Below are positions 9,080 through 17,334 of a stretch of 42,000 bases of DNA, one piece after another. Within the stretch, counting starts at the first letter, position 1. The number at the start of each line of letters is the position of its first letter. The notes beneath the pieces are model-generated. The model was given only the letters and a program-made list of their open reading frames with translations. It did no database searches and was not told where the DNA came from. Source of the DNA: Cyanobacteriota bacterium (lineage in GTDB: Bacteria; Cyanobacteriota; Cyanobacteriia; PCC-6307; Cyanobiaceae); the NCBI GenBank assembly GCA_026389285.1, contig JAPLID010000175.1, positions 1 through 42,000 on the forward strand. Direction: 5' to 3'. The translations under genes were made by a program, and so were the position numbers.

Positions 9080-9511
9080 ATGACGGCCAGCCCCTCCTCC
9101 AGCGAGACCTCCCTGTTCGACCAGGCGATCGGCCGCTATCAGCAGGGGGCCGCCCCCGAAGAGCTGATCGACGACTTCCTGGCGATCACCGCCCAGTCCC
9201 CCAAGCAGTCGGCCGGTTGGGCCTGCCTGGCCTGGTTGCAACTGCTGCTCGATCGCCCCAACGATGCCCTGGGCTCCGCCCGCATGGCGGTGCGCCTCAA
9301 TCCCCAGGATCCCCAGGCCCGCATCAATCTCAGCGTGGCGATGCTGGAGACCGGTCAGAAGGGCGTGCGCGAGCACATCGAGATCGTGCAGCGAGTGATG
9401 CTGATGGCCCCTGAACTGGCCGCCGAACTGACTGACTCGATGGCCGATGGGCTCAGGCGACGCCCGGGCTGGCAGGCCCTCGAGAAAGTGCGGAACTGGC
9501 TGCAGGCTTGA
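9080..9511 (+). CDS. Small TPR-like protein
   Basis: 143 residues from the ATG at 9080; an in-frame opening further upstream (9026) adds an unlikely, basic leader. The body is helical with a TPR pattern: GWACLAWLQLLLDRPNDALG followed by SARMAVRLNPQDPQARINLS, and a third helix pair ending in EKVRNWLQA. The N-terminus (SSETSLFDQAIGRYQQGAAP) resembles the start of other short cyanobacterial TPR proteins. No catalytic motif. The last codons overlap the TTG start of the next gene (TTGA), so translation is likely coupled. A scaffold or chaperone-like role is a guess from the fold only. Confidence 0.75.
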   Translation: MTASPSSSETSLFDQAIGRYQQGAAPEELIDDFLAITAQSPKQSAGWACLAWLQLLLDRPNDALGSARMAVRLNPQDPQARINLSVAMLETGQKGVREHIEIVQRVMLMAPELAAELTDSMADGLRRRPGWQALEKVRNWLQA

Positions 9512-10749
9512 GCCAGCTGCTGCTGCTGAGCAACGGCCACGGGGAAGACCTCAGTGGCGCCTTGCTGGGCCGGCAGCTGCTGGCGCGGGGGGTGACGGTG
9601 GAGGCCCTGCCCCTGGTCGGTCACGGCCACCCTTACCGCCAGGCCGGCATTGAGGTGATCAGCCGCACCCGCGAGTTCAGCACCGGCGGACTGGGCTACA
9701 CGAGCGTGGCCGGCCGCATCACCGAACTGCGGGAAGGGCAATACCTCGATGTGCTGAGGCGCCTGCTGAGCCTGCGGGGCCGCCGCGATCAGCTGATTGT
9801 GACCGTCGGCGACCTGCTGCCGGTGCTGGCGGCCTGGCTGAGCCTGCGGCCTGCGGTGGTCTATCTCGTCGCCTACTCCAGTCACTACGAGGGCCGCCTG
9901 CAGCTGCCCTGGCCCTGCGGCTGGCTGCTGCGCCGGGACGGTTTCCGGCGGGTGTGGAGCCGGGATGCCCTCACCGCCAGCGATCTCAGCGACCAGCTGG
10001 GGCGGCCGGTGAGCTTCCAGGGCAATCCCTTCCTTGATCTGGTCAGCGACGCCGGCGAGCCGATCCCCTGCAGTGCCGCCCAGACCCTGGCGGTCCTGCC
10101 CGGCAGCCGCCTGCCCGAAGCCCTGCGCAACCTTGAGCTGATGCTGGGCCTGCTCAGCCGGCTGCCCGAGCAACGGCGCGCTCCTCAGGCGCTGGCCCTG
10201 CAGGCCGCCCTGATGGGGGATCTCGATGCCGGCACGCTGGCCCGCCTCGGTGCGCCCCTGGGCTGGAGCCTGGAGCAAGGGCAGGGGCCTGCAGATGGCA
10301 ACGCCTCACTGGTGCTGGTGCGAGGGTCCCAGCGGCTGCAGCTGCACTGGGGGCGTTTTGCGGCGGTGCTCCACGGCAGTGATCTGGTGCTGTCCATGAG
10401 CGGGACCGCCGCCGAGCAGGCGGTGGGACTGGGCAAGCCGGTATTGCAGCTCGAAGGCCATGGCCCCCAGTTCACGGCGGGCTTCGCCGAAGCCCAGCGC
10501 CGCCTACTCGGCCCCGGTGTCCACTGTGCGTACCGTTGTGGCGGGGTGGGCAGTGATGAGGCCCTGCAGGCCGGCGCCGATCTGGCCAGCGAACTTCTGG
10601 CCAGAGCCGCCGATCCGGTGCAGGGCCCGACCTGGCGGCAACAACTGGCGGCGATCGGCGCCGAACGGATCGGCGGCGCCGGCGGCAGCCGCCGCATGGC
10701 CGCGGCGATCATGGAGCTGCTCAGCGACCTTCAGCCCGGAGCGCAATGA
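9508..10749 (+). CDS. Lipid-A-disaccharide synthase-related protein (cyanobacterial conserved)
   Basis: 413 residues from a TTG start that overlaps the previous stop by four bases. It begins SQLLLLSNGHGEDLSGALLG and has the two-domain layout of GT-B glycosyltransferases: LIVTVGDLLPVLAAWL and VVYLVAYSSHYEG in the first half, LAVLPGSRLPEALRNLELML at about residue 195, and LVLSMSGTAAEQAVGLGKPV in the second half, where GT-B enzymes bind the nucleotide sugar. This is the cyanobacterial family annotated as related to LpxB but not a true LpxB. The substrate is not known to me. It is followed, again with a four-base overlap, by a small membrane protein. Confidence 0.82.
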   Translation: MSQLLLLSNGHGEDLSGALLGRQLLARGVTVEALPLVGHGHPYRQAGIEVISRTREFSTGGLGYTSVAGRITELREGQYLDVLRRLLSLRGRRDQLIVTVGDLLPVLAAWLSLRPAVVYLVAYSSHYEGRLQLPWPCGWLLRRDGFRRVWSRDALTASDLSDQLGRPVSFQGNPFLDLVSDAGEPIPCSAAQTLAVLPGSRLPEALRNLELMLGLLSRLPEQRRAPQALALQAALMGDLDAGTLARLGAPLGWSLEQGQGPADGNASLVLVRGSQRLQLHWGRFAAVLHGSDLVLSMSGTAAEQAVGLGKPVLQLEGHGPQFTAGFAEAQRRLLGPGVHCAYRCGGVGSDEALQAGADLASELLARAADPVQGPTWRQQLAAIGAERIGGAGGSRRMAAAIMELLSDLQPGAQ

Positions 10750-11123
10750 CCCCCCCACCGGCCAACAGCGGCGCCCCCGGCGATCGTCCGGCGCGCAGCG
10801 CCGAGCCCAACGACAACCCAGGAGCAGCCGCCACTACGGAGGAGCGGCCAGCCAAAGCTCAGCTGACACCAGCCTCGACGTCGCTGCTGCAGCGGCTGAA
10901 GGGCTGGCTCGATCTGGTCCTGGTGGCCGATGTGTTCCTGGTGATCGCGGCAGCCCTCTGGTTCGCTGCGGCGGTGCTGCTGCACAGCCGCGGCGTGGAG
11001 GCCCCCCTGCGGCTGTTCCAGCAGCTGTGGGAGCCGCTGTTCACCCCGGCGATCGGACTGTTGATGGCGGCGGCCCTGCTCAGCGGGGCCCTGGGCTGGT
11101 GGCGGCGGCGAGGGCAGCGTTGA
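10746..11123 (+). CDS. Small two-TM membrane protein
   Basis: 125 residues. The first 45 are disordered and rich in Pro, Ala and charged residues. Two hydrophobic segments follow, LVLVADVFLVIAAALWFAAA and TPAIGLLMAAALLSGALGWW, and a basic C-terminus (RRRGQR). The ATG overlaps the previous stop (ATGA), so it is probably co-translated with the LpxB-related protein. The last 44 bases lie over the end of the convergent epimerase gene. The layout is conserved-looking, but I do not recognise the family. Confidence 0.72.
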   Translation: MTPPPANSGAPGDRPARSAEPNDNPGAAATTEERPAKAQLTPASTSLLQRLKGWLDLVLVADVFLVIAAALWFAAAVLLHSRGVEAPLRLFQQLWEPLFTPAIGLLMAAALLSGALGWWRRRGQR

Positions 11124-12015
11124 GCGAGGGGTAGTGGAATTGGAAGCCCTGGGCCTGCAGCCGCTCCGGCAGCACCTGCTGACCCTCGAGCACGACCCGG
11201 GCGCCATCGCCCAGCAGCAGATGCAGGATCGCCCCGGGCACCGGCAGCAGGCTGGGCCTTCCCAGAGCCCGCCCGAGGGCGTTGGCGAAGATGCCCATAC
11301 GCGTGGGTTCCGGCGCCACGGCGTTGTAGGCCCCGCAGTAGGCGGGATCCTCCAGGGCGGTGGCGATCAGCCGGCAGAGATCGTGGCGCTCGATCCAGCT
11401 CATCCACTGCTGCCCGGAACCGACCGGGCCACCGAAGCCGAGCCGGAACACCGGCAGCATCTTGCCGAGGGCACCGCCGTCGGGGCCCAGCACGATGCCG
11501 ATGCGCAGAATCACCAGGCGGCAGCCTCCGGGAACAGCTGCGGCAGCGGTTTCCCAGCGCTGGCAGAGCTGGGCGAGCAGATCGTGACCGGCCGGGCTGC
11601 TCTCCTGGAAAGCCCGATCGAGGCTGGTGCCGTAGTAGCCGACGGCGGAGGCGTTAACCAACACACCCGGCGGCTGACGCAGGGGCGCCATCGCCGCCAC
11701 CAGGTTGGCCGTAGTGCGCAGGCGGCTGTCGAGCAGAAGCTGGCGATGCTCGGGGGTCCAGCGCTTTTCGGCGATCGGCTCCCCCGCCAGATTCACGACC
11801 CCCTCGGCCGCCGCCAGGGCCTGGCGCAGCGCCTCGTTCTGCCAGCTGGCCGGATCGGCGGGATCGAGCCGCAGGCAGACCAACCGGTCACTTTCCAGCA
11901 GCGGGAAGGGCTGGGCGCGGCGGCTGACCAGGGTGAGCGCGTGTCCCAGCTCCAGCAGCAAGGGCACCAGCTGCCGACCCACGAATCCCGAACATCCCAG
12001 CAGCAGCAGCCTCAT
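11080..12015 (-). CDS. TIGR01777-type SDR epimerase
   Basis: 311 residues. The N-terminal NAD(P) motif MRLLLLGCSGFVGRQLVPLL is followed by VVNLAGEPIAEKRWTPEHRQ and NASAVGYYG with the SDR active-site Tyr, then LRIGIVLGPDGGALGKMLPV. The last 50 residues form the DUF1731-type end (LPVPGAILHLLLGDGARVVL, then LQAQGFQFHYPSLNAAL). This matches the YfcH/SulA-like extended SDR family, found as a conserved protein of unknown substrate. It is divergent from ndhO, with 91 bases between the start codons. Confidence 0.87.
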   Translation of the reverse strand: MRLLLLGCSGFVGRQLVPLLLELGHALTLVSRRAQPFPLLESDRLVCLRLDPADPASWQNEALRQALAAAEGVVNLAGEPIAEKRWTPEHRQLLLDSRLRTTANLVAAMAPLRQPPGVLVNASAVGYYGTSLDRAFQESSPAGHDLLAQLCQRWETAAAAVPGGCRLVILRIGIVLGPDGGALGKMLPVFRLGFGGPVGSGQQWMSWIERHDLCRLIATALEDPAYCGAYNAVAPEPTRMGIFANALGRALGRPSLLPVPGAILHLLLGDGARVVLEGQQVLPERLQAQGFQFHYPSLNAALAAATSPGPR

Positions 12016-12106
12016 GGCGTGATCCCGAACCGGTCCTGGCGGCGAGGCTAGGAGGGCGCCCGCTGCCGCCGCCAGCGCCTAGCCTGATGCCGCCGCCCAG
12101 TCCGCC

Positions 12107-12415
12107 ATGGCCGACAAGCTCGCCTCCACTCCGCCGGCAGTCACTCCGCCGGCAGCCGTTCAGCCGGCAGGCACTCCTGCGGCAGCCAGCGCCGCGCCCG
12201 CCTTCAAGAAGGGTGCCCTGGTGCGCGTGGCCCGCGCCGCCTACGGCAACAGCCTGGAGGCCGGCGCCAGCGATCCTGAGCCGCCCGCCTACATCTTCGA
12301 GGGACCGGGCGAAATCCTGGCGATCAAGGGGGCCCATGCCCAGCTGCGCTGGCGCCGACCCGTGCCGGATGTGTGGCTGCGGCTCGATCAACTGGAGGCC
12401 TACCCGGCCACCTGA
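12107..12415 (+). CDS. ndhO: NDH-1 subunit O
   Basis: 102 residues. The core (about 32-102) starts FKKGALVRVARAAYGNSLEA and ends QLRWRRPVPDVWLRLDQLEA, which is the NdhO signature. NdhO is a small stromal-side subunit of the cyanobacterial and plastid NAD(P)H dehydrogenase-like complex (cyclic electron flow, respiration). Family members are usually about 70-80 residues. The extra N-terminus here is a Pro/Ala-rich stretch coded by a tandem DNA repeat. The ATG at 12107 is the only good start; an internal start near the core cannot be excluded, since none of the repeat is needed for the fold. Confidence 0.9.
   Translation: MADKLASTPPAVTPPAAVQPAGTPAAASAAPAFKKGALVRVARAAYGNSLEAGASDPEPPAYIFEGPGEILAIKGAHAQLRWRRPVPDVWLRLDQLEAYPAT
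12128..12187 (+). repeat. Four tandem 15-bp units in the 5' end of ndhO
   Basis: Units at 12128-12142, 12143-12157, 12158-12172 and 12173-12187, close to ACTCCGCCGGCAGCC. The first two differ at one base, the third and fourth are more diverged. They are in frame and encode TPPAV, TPPAA, VQPAG, TPAAA. Confidence 0.88.
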
Positions 12416-12433
12416 AGCGGGGCTTTCAGCCCC

Positions 12434-13162
12434 TCAGAGCTCAAGACGGCGCCGCTCGGCCTGCAGCAAGCTGCGACGATACTTGGCTTCGCGCAGCATT
12501 TCGCGACCATCGTGCAGGTAGCTGTCGACGTAGCCCATGGTGTAGCGCTCCAGTTCCACGAGGGCGTCCTGCACCTGGCTGAGGCAGTGGTAGAGGCTGA
12601 GCCCGAAACCCTGGGCACTGCGCGGGCAGGCCATGGAGCGGTAAAGGCTCACCACTTTTTCAAGGCGGGCCTGGCTCTGCTCCAGGAAGGCGCAGAAGGC
12701 CTCCATCAGGCGATCGTCATAGGGATCGGCGGCCAGGGCCCGCAACTGGGCGGGGAAGGGATTGATCACCTGGGCGAGCAGCCGATCGATCGGCGCGTAC
12801 ACCTTCTGCAACCAGTCCAGCAGCTGCTCGTCACTGGCGGCGCTGCGCCGCCGGCGAGGGTTCGCTGGCGACGACTCTCCAGCCGGGAAAGGGGCCTCCC
12901 CATCCGGGGCAGGGACCGCTGCAGCCACGCCGCAAGCGGCGTCGTAGCGCCGGCGCCGCGGGCCGTCGCGCAGCACGTGCCAGGCGGCGTTAAGCGCCAG
13001 GATCCGCTGATCATCGCCACCGGCGTCCGGATGGTGGAGCTTGACCAGGGCCCGATAGGCGGCCTTGATCTGGGTTTCCGTCGCCAGGGGCGACACCCCG
13101 AGCACGGCGTAATGATCAACCCCGGTGACAAGGGGAGCAAGGCGGGTGCGCTGGCCTGACAC
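12434..13162 (-). CDS. J-domain (DnaJ-like) protein
   Basis: 242 residues from a GTG start. Residues 16-75 are a J domain: DHYAVLGVSPLATETQIKAA, LVKLHHPDAGGDDQR with the obligatory HPD at 44-46, and NAAWHVLRDGPRRRRYDAAC. No Gly/Phe region or zinc finger follows; instead there is a basic linker (RRRRSAASDEQLLDWLQ) and a helical domain of about 120 residues. It should stimulate an Hsp70 (DnaK) with a client chosen by the C-terminal part. It converges on ndhO, with only 18 bases between the stop codons. Confidence 0.87.
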   Translation of the reverse strand: MSGQRTRLAPLVTGVDHYAVLGVSPLATETQIKAAYRALVKLHHPDAGGDDQRILALNAAWHVLRDGPRRRRYDAACGVAAAVPAPDGEAPFPAGESSPANPRRRRSAASDEQLLDWLQKVYAPIDRLLAQVINPFPAQLRALAADPYDDRLMEAFCAFLEQSQARLEKVVSLYRSMACPRSAQGFGLSLYHCLSQVQDALVELERYTMGYVDSYLHDGREMLREAKYRRSLLQAERRRLEL

Positions 13163-13227
13163 GGAAACAGGAATCGTCCGCCGCCATCATCGACCAGCCG
13201 GCCCCATCACCGCGATCGAAGCCGGCC

Positions 13228-13255
13228 AACAAAAGCCCCCCGATAGCGGGGGGCT
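13228..13255 (-). terminator. Rho-independent terminator of the first porin gene
   Basis: A perfect 9-bp stem, AGCCCCCCG / CGGGGGGCT (13234-13255) with the loop ATAG. On the minus strand it is followed by TTTTGTT. It lies about 60 bases behind the stop codon of the porin. Confidence 0.85.
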
Positions 13256-13313
13256 GGAGGCTTCGGGGAACCCGATGTGAGAAGGGGCTTCCAGAAGGAT
13301 TCCGATCGATGGA

Positions 13314-15071
13314 TCAGAACTTGAAGGTGGTCTGCACCAAAGCACCAAAGGTGCCAAGGGTATCGCCGCTGCTGATCGTGGGATCGGCCAGGGCGGCGGC
13401 GAAGGCGGGGGTGCTGGTCATCTGACCGCGGGCGCGGGAGAGCCAGAAGATGGACGGGGTAACGGCAATCTTGTCGGTGACCTGGAACTTGTAGTAGGCC
13501 TCCAGGGCGTAGTTGCCGTCGTAGACGTCCTGATCGCTGCCTTTGTAGTTGACACCGGTGATGAAGGTGGGCTGGCCCACCGCAATGCCGAGGACGTTGC
13601 CCTTGACGAACAGATCCTTCCAGTTCAGACCCACGAACCAGGATTGGCTGGTGGCCGAATCGAGGTCGATGACCTTGGTGAGTGGGGAAGCCGCTTCGCC
13701 CGTGTAGGAGTAGGAGTTGTAGCCCCAGCCAGCGCTGAACGAAGGTGCCCAACCGGACTTGAGGGGCTGCCAGTAACCAGCCAACGACCAGGACGACACG
13801 TGGCCGCCACCTTTGTTGTTGTAGATGCTGGGCAGCAGGTTCTGGGACAGCGGGGTACCGGCAATGCCGACGCCAGCGCTGTTGTAGGTGTAGGCGCCGG
13901 TGACGTTCCAGCCCTTGCCGGTATAGGCCAGCTGCAGGGTGCCGCTCTGCTTGGAGGCCTCGTTGCCGATGCCGCCGCAGAAGCCGCCGCTGTTGTAGTC
14001 GTAGCTGGTGCAACCGGTGCCGTTGGGCTGGCCGCTATCACCATTGGCGGCGATGTAGACAGCACCGAAGCTGAAGCCAGTCTTACCAGCTTGCTTCCAC
14101 CACAGACCGGCACCGGGGCCGAGCAGCTGGGTGTAGGCACCAGGTGCGCCGTTGAAGTCCCACAGCTTAAGAATCTTGTCGCCGGTGTACACGCTGGGCT
14201 TGACGGGCAGGCCGTCGTCCTGACGCATACGGCCACCGATCACGGCCGTGAACTGTGAGCTGACAGGGAACTTGTAATAGAGGCGGTTAATGGCGACGAC
14301 GTCGCCGCAATCCGTACCAGTGCCGCAGGCTTCTTCAAAAGCCGCATCCAGGTTGGTCAGCGGCGTAACGGCGTTGGCGCTGCTGAAACCGCTATCGGCG
14401 AAGTTACCGGCGCGCAGGGTGGTGCGCAGCAAGTCCTTACCGGTGAAGCTGGTGTCGAAGTTCAGGCGAACGTCGTAGTTAAAGGTGAACGCGTCACGCA
14501 GCTGGTTGTAAGTGAACGGCGTCTTTTTACCATCGCCACTCGTGGGAGGCTTGTAGGTATTATTATCGCCCACCTGGTTACCGCTGTAGTTGAGGCCACC
14601 GATCACCCAGCGGGTGTCAGCGCGCAGCTTGGTGGTGGTGGAGAACTGGGTGGCTTCGAGCTCGCCCACCTTGGCTTCCATGCGATCGACGCGACCGCGC
14701 AGCAGGACGAGCTCCTCCTGGAACTCCTGCATGAGCTTCTTGAGCTCGTCGGTCACCTCGGAGATGCGATCGAGACAGGCGTTGAGCAGGGCCGCCGCTT
14801 CGTAGCGGGTCATGGCCTGGCCACCCTTGAAAGTGCCGTTGGGATAGCCGGCGACGCAGCCGTACTGCTCCACCAGGTTGCTCAGGGCCTGATAAGCCCA
14901 GTCGGTGGGCTGAACGTCGGAAAACTGGCTGACGCTGGTGACCTGGGATGCACTAGCCGTGGGGGCGTAGCGGTTGACATCGCTCAGGTTCAGCTCGGAC
15001 GCGGTGACGGCCATTGGGGCTACCAAGCCAAGCGCCACGGGAGCCAGCAGCAATTGCTGGAACGGTTTCAT
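13314..15071 (-). CDS. som: SOM-type outer-membrane porin with SLH domain
   Basis: 585 residues. A signal peptide (MKPFQQLLLAPVALGLVAP to about residue 24) is followed by a full SLH domain at about 48-100: FSDVQPTDWAYQALSNL, YGCVAGYPNGTFKGGQAMTR and YEAAALLNACLDRISEV. A coiled-coil segment comes next (ELKKLMQEFQEELVLLRGRV to VGELEAT). The rest is a Gly/Tyr/Thr-rich beta barrel (carbohydrate-selective porin, OprB-like fold) ending in Phe (TTFKF), the usual outer-membrane insertion signal. The SLH domain of such porins binds the peptidoglycan-linked polysaccharide. A Cys pair (EACGTGTDCGD) may form a disulphide. It has its own terminator, and its leader carries a Yfr1-complementary Shine-Dalgarno region. 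Confidence 0.92.
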   Translation of the reverse strand: MKPFQQLLLAPVALGLVAPMAVTASELNLSDVNRYAPTASASQVTSVSQFSDVQPTDWAYQALSNLVEQYGCVAGYPNGTFKGGQAMTRYEAAALLNACLDRISEVTDELKKLMQEFQEELVLLRGRVDRMEAKVGELEATQFSTTTKLRADTRWVIGGLNYSGNQVGDNNTYKPPTSGDGKKTPFTYNQLRDAFTFNYDVRLNFDTSFTGKDLLRTTLRAGNFADSGFSSANAVTPLTNLDAAFEEACGTGTDCGDVVAINRLYYKFPVSSQFTAVIGGRMRQDDGLPVKPSVYTGDKILKLWDFNGAPGAYTQLLGPGAGLWWKQAGKTGFSFGAVYIAANGDSGQPNGTGCTSYDYNSGGFCGGIGNEASKQSGTLQLAYTGKGWNVTGAYTYNSAGVGIAGTPLSQNLLPSIYNNKGGGHVSSWSLAGYWQPLKSGWAPSFSAGWGYNSYSYTGEAASPLTKVIDLDSATSQSWFVGLNWKDLFVKGNVLGIAVGQPTFITGVNYKGSDQDVYDGNYALEAYYKFQVTDKIAVTPSIFWLSRARGQMTSTPAFAAALADPTISSGDTLGTFGALVQTTFKF

Positions 15072-15075
15072 TGGA

Positions 15076-15084
15076 TCCTCACAC
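15076..15084 (-). promoter_or_regulatory. Porin 1 ribosome-binding region complementary to Yfr1 sRNA core
   Basis: On the mRNA strand the bases are GTGTGAGGA, five bases before the ATG. GAGG is the Shine-Dalgarno sequence. The nine bases are the exact complement of UCCUCACAC within the conserved single-stranded Yfr1 core ACUCCUCACAC. In Prochlorococcus, Yfr1 is known to pair with porin mRNAs in this way. The Yfr1 gene itself was not seen in this window. Confidence 0.6.
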
Positions 15085-15450
15085 CAATAAGAGGAAACTT
15101 CCCTAAGGAAGCAGAGACCAAGGTAACGGGCAGATGCTGCAGATCAGAGCCCTATCGACACCCATCCATGTATCCCTGGCGACAAGAACCCCCATCAAGC
15201 AGGCCAGTGGGAATAGTGGCCCTGATGCTCTCGGGCGACCCCATGATCAGGTCCCCTGACCACCTGCGAATCGGCAGGAGTGGGCCAGGCCGGATCTGGC
15301 CACGACCGACTCAATCGCGCTGCTTCGGATAAAGAAATCAACCCTGGAATGCCAGCACCAATGCAAGCCGACTTCCCCTCGGCCCCTGATCACAGCCACC
15401 AATGATCAGATCCGGTAAGCCATACCAAGCCCTTGGATAGCAAGTTCCAT

Positions 15451-15479
15451 AAAAAAACCCGGCTGCCAAAGCAGCCGGG
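15451..15479 (-). terminator. Rho-independent terminator of the second porin gene
   Basis: On the minus strand a perfect 9-bp stem CCCGGCTGC / GCAGCCGGG with loop TTTG, followed by seven T. It lies about 60 bases behind the stop codon, so the two porins are separate transcription units. Confidence 0.93.
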
Positions 15480-15536
15480 AGGGGATGAGGATAAAGGGGG
15501 AGTGAGTGGTTGGCCGCCGAAGCGGCCGGGCCACAA

Positions 15537-17180
15537 TCAGAACTTGAAGGTGGTCTTGATCAGACCGCCGAAGTTGGTGAGGGCAGCACCGGAATCGCCG
15601 GTACGCTGATTATCGACGTAACCAGCTTGACCCAGCGGATTGCTGAGATAATAGATGGCAGGGGTCACGCTGATGTTGTCGGTGACCTGGAACTTGTACC
15701 ACCACTCCCAGGCATAGTTGCCATCGTGAGGCGTGGTGTTGCGGTCGCCGTCGTAGTTGTTGCAGACATCACCGCAACCGGTGACGAAGGTGGGTTGACC
15801 CACAGCCATGCCGAGGGAGTTGCCTTTGATGAAGGCATCAGCCCACTGCAGGCCGACATACCAGGACTGGCTGGTGGGGCCGTCGAAGTTGAAGGCGTCG
15901 TCGTTGCCGTTGTAGGAGTTCAGACCCCAGCCGGTGCTGATCGAGGGGAACCAGCCGCTGTTCTTGGGCTGCCAGTAGCCACTGATGCCGACCGAATTGA
16001 TCGAGCTGAAGCCGACGCCGGAGCCATCGGGAGCCGCAGCCTGCGGAGCGATGGACAGGGGCGTGCCGCTGGCAACACCAATACCGTTGCTGTAGTTATA
16101 GGCAGCCGCCAGGCCCCAGTTTGAGCCGGCGTAGCCCAGCTGAACCGTACCGGTTTCCCTGGAAGCCTCGGTACCGATGCCGCCGCATGATCTACCTGTG
16201 ACGTTGCCATTCTTGTCAAGGCAAGAAGCTTGGTCCGGGCTGCCACCGTCACCATTCTCGGCAACGTAGTTGGCACTGATGCTCCAGTTGCCGCTCTTCC
16301 ACCACAGACCTGCACCTGCACCCAGGTTCAGGTTGTAGGCACCGGGGGCACCGGCGTAGGTGAAGATGTCAAGGATGGTATCGGCAGGATAGGCACTGGG
16401 CCACATGGCCAGCATGTCGTCCTGACGAACCTTGCCACCGATGGTGGCGGTGAAGCCCGAACCGATCGGGAACTGATAGAACAGACGGTTGATGGCGACG
16501 ACGTCGCCGCAATCAACGCCGGTGCCGCAATTTTCCTGGAAGGCGACCTCAAGGGAGTTCAGACCTTGGACGGGGCGGCCATCGCTGTCGTAGCCGTAGC
16601 CATTGCCGAAGGCGGAATCACCGAAGTTGCCGGCCCGCAGGGTGGTGCGCAGCAGGTCCTTACCGGTGAAGCTGGTGTCGAAGTTCAGGCGAACGTCGTA
16701 GTTGAAGGAGGTAGCTCCTTCCTTATTGGAGGCGAAGTTCGAAAGGTCGCGGTTGCCGCCGCCGAAGCTGTTGGCGCCCAGAACGAAGGTGGCAATACCC
16801 TTCAGCTTGGTGGTGGTGGAGAATTGGTTGGCTTCCAGCTCGCCAACTTTGGCTTCGAGGCCATCGACGCGGCCGCGCAGCACGGCGAGTTCCTTCTCGA
16901 ACTCAGCCATCAGTTTCTTGAGCTCGTCGGTCACCTCGGTGATCCGATCGAGGCAGGCATTGAGCAGGGCAGCGGCTTCCCAGCGGGTCAGGGCCTGGCC
17001 GCCCTTGAAGGTGCCGTTGGGGTTGGGCTTGACGTCAGAGAATTGGGTGACGCTGGTGACCTGATCCGAACTGGCGTACTGATTGACGCCGGTCAGATTC
17101 AGCTCGGAAGCGCTGACAGCCATAGGGGCCAGCAGGCCCAAAGCCGCAGGAGCGACCAGCAGTTGCTGGAAAAGTTTCAT
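15537..17180 (-). CDS. som: SOM-type outer-membrane porin with shortened SLH domain
   Basis: 547 residues from the ATG at 17180; a longer frame to 17225 would add a poor N-terminus. The signal peptide (MKLFQQLLVAPAALGLLAP) is nearly the same as in the first porin. The SLH region reads FSDVKPNPNGTFKGG, whereas the first porin has DWAYQALSNLVEQYGCVAGY at that place: about 20 residues are missing in frame. The coiled coil (ELKKLMAEFEKELAVLRGRV), the Cys pair (ENCGTGVDCGD), the barrel and the final TTFKF are kept. So it is probably a working porin, but its anchoring to the cell wall may be weaker. A paralogue of the neighbour by tandem duplication, with the loops diverged. Confidence 0.9.
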   Translation of the reverse strand: MKLFQQLLVAPAALGLLAPMAVSASELNLTGVNQYASSDQVTSVTQFSDVKPNPNGTFKGGQALTRWEAAALLNACLDRITEVTDELKKLMAEFEKELAVLRGRVDGLEAKVGELEANQFSTTTKLKGIATFVLGANSFGGGNRDLSNFASNKEGATSFNYDVRLNFDTSFTGKDLLRTTLRAGNFGDSAFGNGYGYDSDGRPVQGLNSLEVAFQENCGTGVDCGDVVAINRLFYQFPIGSGFTATIGGKVRQDDMLAMWPSAYPADTILDIFTYAGAPGAYNLNLGAGAGLWWKSGNWSISANYVAENGDGGSPDQASCLDKNGNVTGRSCGGIGTEASRETGTVQLGYAGSNWGLAAAYNYSNGIGVASGTPLSIAPQAAAPDGSGVGFSSINSVGISGYWQPKNSGWFPSISTGWGLNSYNGNDDAFNFDGPTSQSWYVGLQWADAFIKGNSLGMAVGQPTFVTGCGDVCNNYDGDRNTTPHDGNYAWEWWYKFQVTDNISVTPAIYYLSNPLGQAGYVDNQRTGDSGAALTNFGGLIKTTFKF

Positions 17181-17185
17181 GGGAA

Positions 17186-17193
17186 CCTCACAC
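17186..17193 (-). promoter_or_regulatory. Porin 2 ribosome-binding region complementary to Yfr1 sRNA core
   Basis: The mRNA strand reads GTGTGAGG five bases before the ATG, complementary to CCUCACAC of the Yfr1 core over eight bases. Just upstream in the leader lies the palindrome GGCGCA-A-TGCGCC (17199-17211), which could form a small hairpin. Confidence 0.55.
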
Positions 17194-17334
17194 GATGTGG
17201 CGCAATGCGCCTGCCAAATGATCACGGGATGTGGCCGAGAACACCATCGGTCGTGTGCCAGCTGCTGGAACGGTCAGGGGTCGGGCCCCTCGGGCACACT
17301 GCTTCTCAGGTCCTGCCTGGCCGCTGCCATCCCG

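Larger units (their letters stand above)
15072..15536. other. Spacer between the two porin genes
   Basis: 465 bases. On the right it holds the terminator of the second porin (15451-15479) and a T-less hairpin GGCCGC-CGAA-GCGGCC (15512-15527) close to its stop codon. On the left it holds the leader of the first porin, with a small palindrome CTTCC-CTAA-GGAAG (15098-15111). The middle part should contain the promoter of the first porin, but I cannot place it with confidence. A short plus-strand open frame in the region has no coding character. Confidence 0.6.
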
